Part shown: one piece after another, positions 8,755 to 17,105 of the stretch | Layout of the letters: each line of letters starts with the position of its first letter | How positions within the stretch are numbered: position 1 is the first letter of the stretch | From: Streptomyces anulatus | GTDB taxonomy: Bacteria; Actinomycetota; Actinomycetes; Streptomycetales; Streptomycetaceae | Direction of reading: 5' to 3' | DNA length: 64,000 nucleotides | Assembly (NCBI RefSeq): GCF_000721175.1 | Contig: NZ_JOEZ01000030.1 | Location: forward strand, 89,174 to 153,173 | The notes under the pieces: model-generated | Told to the model about the DNA's origin: nothing | Databases searched by the model: none | The model's input: the letters and a program-made list of their open reading frames with translations, nothing else | Program-made: the position numbers and the translations under genes

Positions 8755-10119
8755 GTGGCAGACCGCACACCCCCGCTCGGCGTCGACGAGCTCCGCTCAC
8801 GTGTCGCGGACGGGTCGATAGACACCGTGGTGCTGGCCTTCCCGGACATGCAGGGCCGGCTTCAGGGGAAGCGGTTCGCGGCCGGGTTCTTCCTCGACGA
8901 GGTGCTGGAGCACGGTACCGAGGGCTGCAACTACCTCCTGGCCGTGGACACCGAGATGCGGACCGTCGACGGCTACGCGATGTCCTCGTGGGAGAACGGC
9001 TACGGCGACTTCGGCATGGTCCCGGATGCCGCGACCCTGCGCCCCGTCCCCTGGCACGAGGGGACGGCTCTGCTGATCGCGGATCTCGCCTGGCACGACG
9101 GCAGTCCGGTGGTGGCCGCGCCGCGTCAGATCCTGCGCCGCCAGCTCGACCGGCTGGCGGAGCTCGGCTGCACCGCGCAGGTCGGCACGGAACTGGAGTT
9201 CATCGTCTTCCGGGACAGTTACGAGGAGGCCTGGGACCGCGACTACCGCGGGCTGACCCCGGCCAACCAGTACAACATCGACTACTCGATCCTCGGCACG
9301 GGGCGCATCGAGCCGCTGCTGCGCCGGATCCGCAACGAGATGCAGGAGGCCGGGCTGACCGTCGAGTCCGCCAAGGGCGAGTGCAACCCCGGTCAGCACG
9401 AGATCGTCTTCCGCTACGACGAGGCGCTCACCACCTGCGACCAGCACGCCGTCTACAAGACGGGCGCCAAGGAGATCGCGGCCCAGGAGGGCGTCTCGCT
9501 GACCTTCATGGCCAAGTACGACGAGCGCGAGGGCAACTCCTGCCACATCCACCTCTCGTTGACCGACGAGGGGGGCGAGAACCTGATGGCGGGCGAGGGC
9601 CCGGACGGCATGTCCGAGCTGATGCGGCACTTCCTGGCCGGTCAGCTCGCCGCGCTGCGGGACTTCTCCCTCCTCTACGCGCCCACCATCAACTCCTACA
9701 AACGCTTCCAGCCAGGCTCCTTCGCTCCCACCGCCGTCGCCTGGGGCGTCGACAACCGCACCTGCGCCCTGCGGGTCGTCGGCCACGGGCGCTCGATGCG
9801 CTTCGAGAACCGGTTGCCCGGCGGGGACGTCAACCCGCACCTGGCCGTCGCCGGTCTGGTCGCCGCCGGACTGTACGGGGTCGAGCACCGGCTGCCGCTG
9901 CCCGAGGCCTGTACGGGCAACGCGTACACCGGGGACTACGACCAGGTGCCGACGACGCTGCGCGAGGCGGCCGAGCTGTGGGAGGCCAGCCCCATCGCCA
10001 AGGAGGCCTTCGGCGAGGAGGTCGTCGCGCACTACCTGAACATGGCCCGAGTCGAACTGACCGCGTACGACTCCGCGGTGACCGACTGGGAGCTGCGCCG
10101 CTCCTTCGAACGCCTCTGA
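8755..10119 (+). CDS. glnA4: glutamine-synthetase-like gamma-glutamylamide ligase (GlnA4 type, gamma-glutamylethanolamide synthetase)
   Basis: 454 residues from GTG 8755, which has GGAGG seven bases upstream. Glutamine-synthetase fold: the N-terminal beta-grasp includes TVVLAFPDMQGRLQGKRF, and the catalytic segments are GTELEFIVF, KGECNPGQHEIVFRYDEA, NSCHIHLSL, and NRTCALRVVG with FENRLPGGDVNPHLA. In S. coelicolor the GlnA4 relative makes gamma-glutamylethanolamide instead of glutamine. The neighbouring ethanolamine-type permease, gamma-Glu hydrolase, aldehyde dehydrogenase and SDR support that role here; polyamine specificity (GlnA3 type) is the alternative. Confidence 0.85.
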   Translation: MADRTPPLGVDELRSRVADGSIDTVVLAFPDMQGRLQGKRFAAGFFLDEVLEHGTEGCNYLLAVDTEMRTVDGYAMSSWENGYGDFGMVPDAATLRPVPWHEGTALLIADLAWHDGSPVVAAPRQILRRQLDRLAELGCTAQVGTELEFIVFRDSYEEAWDRDYRGLTPANQYNIDYSILGTGRIEPLLRRIRNEMQEAGLTVESAKGECNPGQHEIVFRYDEALTTCDQHAVYKTGAKEIAAQEGVSLTFMAKYDEREGNSCHIHLSLTDEGGENLMAGEGPDGMSELMRHFLAGQLAALRDFSLLYAPTINSYKRFQPGSFAPTAVAWGVDNRTCALRVVGHGRSMRFENRLPGGDVNPHLAVAGLVAAGLYGVEHRLPLPEACTGNAYTGDYDQVPTTLREAAELWEASPIAKEAFGEEVVAHYLNMARVELTAYDSAVTDWELRRSFERL

Positions 10120-10170
10120 CAGCCAGAACACCTCCGCACCACCACCACCTTCCGTGATCGGGGTCCGTAC

Positions 10171-11553
10171 GTGTCACAACCCGCCCTGGACGTCCTGAAC
10201 CCGGCGACCGCCGAGGTCGTCGCCACCGTGCCCGCCGCCTCCGCCGCCGATGTGGACGCCGCCGTCACCCGCGCCGCCGCGGCCCAGCGGCCCTGGGCGG
10301 CCGCCGCGCCCGCCGACCGGGCCCGTCTGCTGCGCCGCTTCGCCGTCGTCGTCGACGAACACATCGAGGAACTGGCCCGGTTGGAGGTCCGCGAGGCCGG
10401 CCACACCATCGGCAACGCCCGGTGGGAGGCGGGCAACGTACGCGATCTCCTCGACTACAGCGCGGGCGGGGCCGAACGGCTCCTGGGCCGGCAGATCCCG
10501 GTGGCGGGCGGCATCGACTTCACCATCCTGGAGCCGCTGGGCGTCGTCGGCGTCATCGCCCCGTGGAACTTCCCGATGCCGATCGCCGCCTGGGGTCTCG
10601 CCCCGGCCCTCGCGGCGGGCAACGCCGTCCTCCTCAAGCCCGCCGAGACGACCCCGCTGACCGCCCTCCGACTGGCCGAACTCGCCCTGCGGGCAGGCCT
10701 TCCCGACGGGCTGTTCCAGGTGCTGCCCGGCGAGGGGCCGGTGGCCGGAAGCGCCCTGGTCGAGCATCCGGGCGTCGCGAAGATCGTGTTCACCGGCTCC
10801 ACCCGGACCGGCAAGCACATCATGACCCGCTGCGCCGAGCGCGTGAAGCGGCTCACCCTGGAGCTGGGTGGCAAGAGCCCCAACGTCGTCTTCGCCGACG
10901 CCGATGTGGAGGCCGCGGCGGCGGCCGCCCCGATGTCCTTCCTGGACAACGCCGGCCAGGACTGCTGTGCCCGCACCCGCATCCTGGTCGAGCGGTCCGT
11001 GTACGACCGCTTCCTCGACCTGCTCGTCCCGGCCGTGTCCGCCGTCGTGGTGGGCGACCCGAACGACGAGAAGACGCAGATGGGGCCGCTGATCTCGGCC
11101 GTCCAGCGGGACCGGGTCCGAGGGCTCGTCGACGGCGGCCGGGGAGCCGACGGTGTACGGACCATCCTCGGAACGGCCCCCGAGGGCCCCGGGTTCTGGT
11201 ATCCGCCGACCGTCCTCACCGGGGTCTCGCCCGATGCGCCGGTGGCCGTGGAGGAGGTCTTCGGGCCGGTCGCGGTGGTCGTGCCGTTCGAGGACGAGGA
11301 GGACGCGCTGCGCCTCGCGAACGCCACCGACTACGGGCTCGCCGGCTCGGTCTGGACCCGGGACGTCGGCCGCGCGCTGCGCCTCGGGCAGGGGCTGCGG
11401 GCGGGCAACCTCTCCGTCAACTCGCATTCCAGCGTGCGCTATTCGACCCCCTTCGGCGGCTACAAGCAGTCGGGCCTGGGCCGCGAGCTCGGCCCGGACG
11501 CCCTGGCCGCCTTCACCGAGACCAAGAACGTCTTCATCAGCACGGAGGCCTGA
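10171..11553 (+). CDS. aldehyde dehydrogenase (NAD(P)-dependent)
   Basis: 460 residues from GTG 10171, 51 bp after the ligase gene. The active-site pair is Glu231 in LELGGKSPN and Cys265 in NAGQDC; the cofactor motif is FTGSTRTGK near 208-215. In this cluster it would oxidise a gamma-glutamylated aldehyde to the acid, as PuuC does in putrescine breakdown. The C-terminal [25 protein letters not shown] region is complete. It is followed by the SDR gene after 5 bp. Confidence 0.92.
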   Translation: MSQPALDVLNPATAEVVATVPAASAADVDAAVTRAAAAQRPWAAAAPADRARLLRRFAVVVDEHIEELARLEVREAGHTIGNARWEAGNVRDLLDYSAGGAERLLGRQIPVAGGIDFTILEPLGVVGVIAPWNFPMPIAAWGLAPALAAGNAVLLKPAETTPLTALRLAELALRAGLPDGLFQVLPGEGPVAGSALVEHPGVAKIVFTGSTRTGKHIMTRCAERVKRLTLELGGKSPNVVFADADVEAAAAAAPMSFLDNAGQDCCARTRILVERSVYDRFLDLLVPAVSAVVVGDPNDEKTQMGPLISAVQRDRVRGLVDGGRGADGVRTILGTAPEGPGFWYPPTVLTGVSPDAPVAVEEVFGPVAVVVPFEDEEDALRLANATDYGLAGSVWTRDVGRALRLGQGLRAGNLSVNSHSSVRYSTPFGGYKQSGLGRELGPDALAAFTETKNVFISTEA

Positions 11554-11558
11554 GCACC

Positions 11559-12344
11559 ATGACCGACACTTCTTCCGTCTGCCGCCGCCTGGTCGGCCGC
11601 ACCGCCGTCGTCACCGGAGCCGGCAGCGGCATCGGCCTGGCCACCGTGCGGCGGCTGACCGCCGAGGGCGCGCACGTCGTCTGCGCCGATGTGGACGAGG
11701 ATCGCGGCAAGGCCGCCGCCGAGGAGGCCGCCGGGCTCTTCGTCCGTACCGACGTCACCGACGCCGAGCAGGTCGACGCCCTCTTCAAGGCCGCGTTCGA
11801 CACCTACGGCTCGGTCGACATCGCGTTCAACAACGCGGGGATCTCGCCGCCCGACGACGACTCCATCCTGGACACCGGCCTGGAGGCGTGGCGGCGGGTG
11901 CAGGAGGTCAACCTGACCTCCGTGTTCCTCTGCTGCAAGGCGGCCATCCCCTATATGCGCGCGCAGGGCAAGGGCTCCATCATCAACACGGCCTCGTTCG
12001 TGGCCCGGATGGGCGCCGCCACCTCGCAGATCTCGTACACCGCGTCCAAGGGCGGAGTGCTGGCGATGTCGCGCGAGCTGGGGGTGCAGTTCGCGCGCGA
12101 CGGCATCCGGGTCAACGCCCTGTGCCCCGGTCCGGTCAACACACCGCTGCTCCAGGAGCTGTTCGCCAAGGACCCGGAGCGGGCCGCCCGGCGTCTTGTG
12201 CACATCCCGGTCGGACGGTTCGCCGAGCCGACCGAGATCGCCGCCGCCGTCGCGTTCCTGGCTAGCGACGACTCCTCGTTCGTGAACGCCACGGACTTCC
12301 TGGTCGACGGCGGGATCGCGGGGGCGTACGTCACCCCGGTCTGA
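11559..12344 (+). CDS. short-chain dehydrogenase/reductase
   Basis: 261 residues from ATG 11559. Classical SDR motifs are TGAGSGIG (cofactor), NNAGIS, and SYTASKGG (catalytic Tyr and Lys). It is the last gene of the ligase-aldehyde dehydrogenase-SDR operon. It could oxidise the alcohol group of gamma-glutamylethanolamide to the aldehyde used by the preceding enzyme; that assignment is inference from context. Confidence 0.9.
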   Translation: MTDTSSVCRRLVGRTAVVTGAGSGIGLATVRRLTAEGAHVVCADVDEDRGKAAAEEAAGLFVRTDVTDAEQVDALFKAAFDTYGSVDIAFNNAGISPPDDDSILDTGLEAWRRVQEVNLTSVFLCCKAAIPYMRAQGKGSIINTASFVARMGAATSQISYTASKGGVLAMSRELGVQFARDGIRVNALCPGPVNTPLLQELFAKDPERAARRLVHIPVGRFAEPTEIAAAVAFLASDDSSFVNATDFLVDGGIAGAYVTPV

Positions 12345-12391
12345 TCCCGGCCCCGGCCCCGGCCCGATCCCGGCGGTCTCCTGCGGTCCCG

Positions 12392-12421
12392 GCGGCCGGA
12401 CGTCATCGGACGTCCGGCCGC
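12392..12421. terminator. bidirectional hairpin between SDR and PucR genes
   Basis: Perfect 13-bp arms GCGGCCGGACGTC / GACGTCCGGCCGC with an ATCG loop, lying in the 88-bp gap between two convergent genes. Confidence 0.75.
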
Positions 12422-12432
12422 TCCGCCGTCGT

Positions 12433-13638
12433 TCAGCCCGGGGCCGCGGCCGGATCGCCCCGCAGACGTCGGGCCCGGAGCACCAGGAGCATCTCGAAGC
12501 GCTGGTCCGGTTCGTCGATGGCGTCGCCCCACAGCTCGCGGATCTGCCGCAGCCGGTAGCGGGCCGTCTGGGGGTGGATACCGAGGCGGGCGGCGACATC
12601 GGAGGCGCCGCCGGGGGTCTCGATCCAGGCGAGCAGCGTCTCCGCCATGCGCCGCGTCTGGGTCGGGCTGAGGCCGTCCAGCGGGGCGAGGCAACGGCGG
12701 GCTGCGGCGTCGATCAGCTCATGGGCGGGGAGCAGCAGCAGTTCCTCCGTCCGTTCTGTGCAGTACAGCACCTCGCCCTGCGGCAGCAGGCCCTTCTTGA
12801 TCAACTGGACGGCGGTCTCCGCCCAGCGCAGCGAGGTCGCCGCCGCCGCCAGCGGGACCGCCGGGCCGATCGCCCCGGACCAGCCGGCCGTGGCTCGCCG
12901 CAGGATCTCCGCACGGCCCGCCGTGTCCGGATCCGGGATGACGATGCGCGGCTGCTCGCTCTCCATCTCCAGCAGGATGCCCTGCCCCACCGCGGGGGCC
13001 ACGGCCTCGCGGGCCGGGCGCATGAGCACGCCCACGGCGATCGTCTCCGGGAGCTCCCAGCCGATGCGGGCGGCCCGCTCGGCCAGGGTCATGGACACAT
13101 CCCCGCGGTGTTCCACGAGGAGGAGATCGATGAGCTGCCGCTGGAGGCGGAGCCGTTCACTGGCACGCCGGGCCGCCGCCTCGGCGTAGCCCCGTACCGA
13201 CTGTTCCACGAGCCCGTCCAGATACTCGAATCCCGATTCGGCCAGCTCGTACATGGCGGGCGCGGGGATGTCGACCTGCTGGCCGATCTCGGCGAGCCTG
13301 CGCCAGGTGAGCCGGACCCCGAGGCGATAGATGGCCTGGAGCGCGTCGAGGCTGCGGCCCTCGAGCCCCTCGCCCCGCCCGAACTCCTGGAACATCTCAG
13401 GCGGCACCCGTGGGTGGGCGCCGGCGGTGAGGTTGTGGACGAAGCCCTCGATGGCGCGGCGGATCCCGACGAGGGCCAGCGGCTCCCCGGACTCGTCCTC
13501 GACCAGGTGCAGATAGGGATATTCCTGGCGGATCTGGCAGAGGATCGTCTGGGCGAGCTCCGGGGCCTCGGACCGGGCGATGGCCTCGAAGCGATCGAGC
13601 TTCGACCGGGGGACGTCCTGCCAGGCGGGGCGCGTCAC
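12433..13638 (-). CDS. PucR/CdaR-type transcriptional regulator
   Basis: 401 residues from GTG 13638. The C-terminal domain holds the PucR helix-turn-helix (WIETPGGASDVAARLGIHP then QTARYRLRQIRELWG). The N-terminal region (LDRFEAIARSEAPELAQTILCQI, LGVRLTWRRLAEIG) resembles the RsbRD-like domain in many Streptomyces PucR proteins. The target is unknown. The start codon overlaps the stop of a 50-residue upstream gene as GTGA, so the two are translationally coupled. Confidence 0.87.
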   Translation of the reverse strand: MTRPAWQDVPRSKLDRFEAIARSEAPELAQTILCQIRQEYPYLHLVEDESGEPLALVGIRRAIEGFVHNLTAGAHPRVPPEMFQEFGRGEGLEGRSLDALQAIYRLGVRLTWRRLAEIGQQVDIPAPAMYELAESGFEYLDGLVEQSVRGYAEAAARRASERLRLQRQLIDLLLVEHRGDVSMTLAERAARIGWELPETIAVGVLMRPAREAVAPAVGQGILLEMESEQPRIVIPDPDTAGRAEILRRATAGWSGAIGPAVPLAAAATSLRWAETAVQLIKKGLLPQGEVLYCTERTEELLLLPAHELIDAAARRCLAPLDGLSPTQTRRMAETLLAWIETPGGASDVAARLGIHPQTARYRLRQIRELWGDAIDEPDQRFEMLLVLRARRLRGDPAAAPG

Positions 13639-13787
13639 GGAGCCGCCGGTCCGGTGTCATAGCTGATCAAGGGCGTATTGGGCTGGTCGGGGGTGGCGTC
13701 GAGCAGTGCCACGACACCGACCGCCGCGCCAACGGCGAGCGTCGCGGCCACCAGGACGGTGACAGCGGCGGCGATGAGTCTGCGCAT
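13635..13787 (-). CDS. 50-residue membrane peptide coupled to the PucR regulator (DUF2613-like)
   Basis: ATG 13787 has AAGGAG eleven bases upstream. The product starts MRRLIAAAVTVLVAATLAVG, one transmembrane or signal-anchor segment, followed by a short polar tail ending YDTGPAAP. Small actinobacterial DUF2613 proteins have the same plan, but similarity is judged by eye only. Its TGA overlaps the GTG of the PucR gene, so the peptide and regulator are made together. A role as an envelope-located partner of the regulator is speculation. Confidence 0.65.
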   Translation of the reverse strand: MRRLIAAAVTVLVAATLAVGAAVGVVALLDATPDQPNTPLISYDTGPAAP

Positions 13788-13868
13788 AGTCGGGTCAGCT
13801 CCTTGCTGGAGACGATCCCCACCCCTTCAGCCGGGCCCCTCCGGCTGGGACACAGTGTCGACAGCACA

Positions 13869-13897
13869 TTGACATCCGTCAAGAGCGTGCTTACTGT
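13869..13897 (+). promoter_or_regulatory. sigma-70/HrdB-type promoter of the surface-glycan operon
   Basis: TTGACA at 13869-13874, 17-base spacer, TACTGT at 13892-13897: a near-consensus housekeeping promoter about 75 bp before the DUF3068 gene start. Confidence 0.7.
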
Positions 13898-13972
13898 TCA
13901 CGCCAATCAAGGGCTTGACCGGCCCGGGGCCCGTGCACCTCCGCGAAGAGATTTCGACCCAGGAGTGCCCGG

Positions 13973-14956
13973 ATGCGCCACAACGCTTCACCCCTGTCGC
14001 TTGTCCTGCTGGGGGCGGGAGTCTTCCTGCTCGTCCTCGCGCCGCTGCTCGTCTGGTACGTCCAGCCGCATGCCAAGCGCACCCCCATCGACACCGACAC
14101 CACCACCGTCTTCACCGGGACGGGCAGCTACTTCGACACGTCCGAGGTGGAGACGGTCGAGGGCAGAACGATCACGATCACCCGGCAGGTGCGCGGGGAC
14201 GTGGCCGACAGCGAGAAGAGCGGCAACGCCGTGTGGGACGTGTCCACGTCGGTCGACCACCAGGACACCCTGCCCGCCTCGGACCCGCGTGACGCCCTCC
14301 AGTGGACACTGGAGCGCTGGGTGACCGACCGGGCCACCAACGAGCCGGTCCACTGCTGCGAGGAGACCCCGGCGTTCGACGGGGAGGCGTACCTGAAGTT
14401 CCCCTTCGACGTCGAGAAGCGTTCCTACCGCTGGTGGGACAGCACGCTCGGCGGTGTCGTGCGGCTCTCGTACGCCGGTGAGCAGGAGATTCAGGGCTAC
14501 TCCGGCCTTCTCTTCAAGGGCGAGGTGGAGCCCACCAAAACCGGGGTGCGCCAGGTGCCGGGGCTGCTCGTGGGGAAGAAGAAGACCCCCCAGGTGCTGG
14601 CCGAGGAGTGGTATTCCAACAGCGGCATCGAGCTGGTCGTGGACCGGCGGACCGGCCGCATCATCAACGCGGCGATCGGCCCGAGGAAGACGCTGCGCGC
14701 CCCGGGCTCCGAGAAGGACGCCGTCGTGCTGCTGGAGAGCAAGCGGGTGGAGTTCACCGAGGAGACCCAGCTCAAGCAGGTCGAGCTCGCTTCGGCGGAC
14801 AGCGACCGGCTGGCGATGCTCGGCACGACCGCGCCGGCCGGGGCGGCCGGGCTGGGCGGCGTGCTCGCTCTCGTGGGTGTCGTCCTCGTCGTGCGGGGGC
14901 GCCGGACGGAGCCGGAAGCTCCGAATACTCACATGAGGACGATTCCGCACACCTGA
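13973..14956 (+). CDS. DUF3068 (PorA-like) membrane-anchored extracytoplasmic protein
   Basis: 327 residues. An N-terminal membrane segment (LSLVLLGAGVFLLVLAPLLV) and a C-terminal one (AAGLGGVLALVGVVLVV) flank a beta-rich exterior domain with a vicinal cysteine pair (HCCEE). This is the layout of the DUF3068 family found in actinobacteria. Function is unknown; it opens the glycan-type operon behind a clear promoter, so an envelope role is likely. A 239-bp gap separates it from the glycosyltransferase. Confidence 0.85.
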   Translation: MRHNASPLSLVLLGAGVFLLVLAPLLVWYVQPHAKRTPIDTDTTTVFTGTGSYFDTSEVETVEGRTITITRQVRGDVADSEKSGNAVWDVSTSVDHQDTLPASDPRDALQWTLERWVTDRATNEPVHCCEETPAFDGEAYLKFPFDVEKRSYRWWDSTLGGVVRLSYAGEQEIQGYSGLLFKGEVEPTKTGVRQVPGLLVGKKKTPQVLAEEWYSNSGIELVVDRRTGRIINAAIGPRKTLRAPGSEKDAVVLLESKRVEFTEETQLKQVELASADSDRLAMLGTTAPAGAAGLGGVLALVGVVLVVRGRRTEPEAPNTHMRTIPHT

Positions 14957-15195
14957 GTTACCGACAAGTTGTTGCGCTGGTGAGTAGCCGGGCGCGTACC
15001 CGTGCCGAAAACTGTCTATCCCCACCAGAGCACGGCCCCCCGGTCTCGTCCCCGTCCATCCCTCTCAACTCTCCTCTTCCTCCCGCCTCACCCTCGCGAT
15101 CCCTCGCCCCCTGTCACGTCCCCGTACCGCACGGCCCTCGCCCCTCCTGGGCCGCTTCCCCGATTCCCCGCACCCCGAGCCGAGTTGGAGCACCC

Positions 15196-16389
15196 ATGCC
15201 CCAGCACGTCCCTCCCCCACTGCTCGACGCCGCCGCACGCCCGGGTCAGGGCCCGGCGTCCGCCCCGGTCCCCGCCACCCCGAGACGCATCGTCTTCCTC
15301 GCCCACCGCGACCTGGGCAATCCGGCCGCCGGCGGCTCCGAGCTGCTGGTCGACCAGCTCGCTCTGGGCCTCACCGAGCAGGGCCACGACGTCACGCTGC
15401 TGTGTGGCGGGCAGGCCGCCCGCCGGCCCTACCGGGTCGTCTCGGCGGGCAGCACGCTGGGGCACTACGTCGGCGCGCGGTCCGCGTTCGCCCGGCACAT
15501 CGGGGCGTGCGACCTGCTCGTCGAGGTCTGCAACGGCATGCCGTACCTGGCGCCCCTGTGGCACCGCGGGCCAACGGTGTGCCTGGTCAACCACGTGCAC
15601 ACCGACCTGTGGGACATGCGCTTCCCGGCGCCGGTGGCCCGTGCCGGGCGCAAACTCGAACACTGGGCCCTGTCCCGGGCCTACCGCGACCACCTGATGA
15701 TCGCGGTGTCCCCGTCCACGGCGGGCGCCCTGCGCGACCTCGGCGTGCCCGACCGGCGGATCCGGGTGGTGCACAACGGCGTCCAGGAGCCGAGCCCGCA
15801 GAGCGAGAGGTCCCAGGAGCCGCTGTTCGTGGCGCTGGGCCGGCTCGTCGACTACAAGCGCATCGACCTGCTGCTCCAGCTCTGGGAGCGGGTCCGGCCG
15901 GTCACCGGCGGGCGCCTCGTCATCGTCGGTGACGGCCCCGAGCGGGCCCGGCTGGAACAACTCGCCGGTCCCGGTGTGGAGTTCGCCGGCCATGTGACCG
16001 AGGCGGAGAAGCACCGGCTGCTCTGTGCCGCCTGGATGCTGCTGCACCCGGCGGCCGTCGAGGGGTGGGGGCTCGTGGTCACGGAGGCCGCGGCCCGTTC
16101 CACCCCGACCCTGGGCTTCGACGTGCCGGGGCTGCGCGACTCCGTCGAGGACGGCGTCACCGGGATCCTCGCCCCGGGCGCGTCCTCCTTCGCCGCCGCC
16201 TGGTGCGCACTGGCGCTGGACGACGAGCGGCGCGAGGCGATGGGCAAGGCGGCCCGCGAGCGCGCCGCGGACTACCGGTGGACCGCCAGTGTGCGCCGGT
16301 TCGCGGCGGTGGCCGCCGAGGCGGCGGCCGGTTCCACGGCTCCGACGGCGGACGGCCCGGACGCCCCGACGATCGGCGCGAGCGCGTGA
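15196..16389 (+). CDS. family 4 glycosyltransferase
   Basis: 397 residues from ATG 15196. The N-terminal Rossmann part includes RRIVFLAHRDLGNPAAGGSE, whose GG(S)E loop is typical of GT4 enzymes. The C-terminal part has FVALGRLVDYKRIDLL, RLVIVGDGPER and the acidic E-x7-E nucleotide-sugar motif around HPAAVEGWGLVVTEAAA. It would act at the cytoplasmic membrane face with a nucleotide-sugar donor. The stop overlaps the next gene's GTG (GTGA). Confidence 0.88.
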   Translation: MPQHVPPPLLDAAARPGQGPASAPVPATPRRIVFLAHRDLGNPAAGGSELLVDQLALGLTEQGHDVTLLCGGQAARRPYRVVSAGSTLGHYVGARSAFARHIGACDLLVEVCNGMPYLAPLWHRGPTVCLVNHVHTDLWDMRFPAPVARAGRKLEHWALSRAYRDHLMIAVSPSTAGALRDLGVPDRRIRVVHNGVQEPSPQSERSQEPLFVALGRLVDYKRIDLLLQLWERVRPVTGGRLVIVGDGPERARLEQLAGPGVEFAGHVTEAEKHRLLCAAWMLLHPAAVEGWGLVVTEAAARSTPTLGFDVPGLRDSVEDGVTGILAPGASSFAAAWCALALDDERREAMGKAARERAADYRWTASVRRFAAVAAEAAAGSTAPTADGPDAPTIGASA

Positions 16390-17105
16390 AGGACCCTTCG
16401 TTCCGGCGGTCGGCCGCCCTCTTCCGCGCCTTCCTGCGCGAACAGGGCGACCCCGCCACGGCATACACCCTGCTGGCCCGTGACGCGGCCGACCAGGTCG
16501 AACGGCACGGTCCGCTCCGGGACAAGGTCGTCGTCGACATCGGCGGCGGCGACGGCTACTTCACCCGGGAGTTCCGGCGGCGCGGTGCGCAGAGCTACCT
16601 CTTCGAACCGGATCCGGCGGAGATCGGCCCCGGGCAGCGCGCGGACACCGTCGTCGCCGACGGCTATCTGCTGCCGCTCGCCGACGGCGCGGCCGACGTC
16701 TGCTTCTCCTCCAACGTGCTGGAGCACGTCGCCGATCCGCACACCTTCCTCAGCGAGATGGCACGGGTGACCCGCCCCGGCGGTCTCATCTACGTCTCGT
16801 TCACCAACTGGCTCTCTCCGTGGGGCGGCCACGAGTGGGCGCCCTGGCACTACCTCGGCGCCGAACGCGCCCGGGGCCGCTACGAGCGGCGCACCGGCGG
16901 CCCGGCCAAGCACCGGCTCGGCGAGAACCTCTTCAAGATCGGCGTCGGCGAGACCCTGGACCACGTCCGGAGCCGCTCCGACGTAACCATCGTCTCAGCA
17001 CGCTCGCGCTACTGGCCCGTCCTTCCCCAGCTTGTGCCGCGGATCCCCGTACTCCGGGAGTTCGCCACCTGGAACCTCCTCCTCATCCTCCGGCGGTGTT
17101 CATGA
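16386..17105 (+). CDS. class I SAM-dependent methyltransferase
   Basis: 239 residues from GTG 16386. Motif I is VVVDIGGGDGYFTREF; the acidic motif II is SYLFEPDPAE; CFSSNVLEHVADPHTFLSEM is the usual post-II segment of Methyltransf_11 proteins. It overlaps both neighbours by four bases (GTGA, ATGA). The substrate is unknown; sugar or lipid-linked sugar methylation is the simplest reading of its place between two glycosyltransferases. Confidence 0.88.
   Translation: MKDPSFRRSAALFRAFLREQGDPATAYTLLARDAADQVERHGPLRDKVVVDIGGGDGYFTREFRRRGAQSYLFEPDPAEIGPGQRADTVVADGYLLPLADGAADVCFSSNVLEHVADPHTFLSEMARVTRPGGLIYVSFTNWLSPWGGHEWAPWHYLGAERARGRYERRTGGPAKHRLGENLFKIGVGETLDHVRSRSDVTIVSARSRYWPVLPQLVPRIPVLREFATWNLLLILRRCS

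Noticed and set aside
7743..10157. 804-residue plus-strand frame spanning the GntR gene and the ligase gene
   Set aside because: It crosses two real genes out of frame and has no family features.
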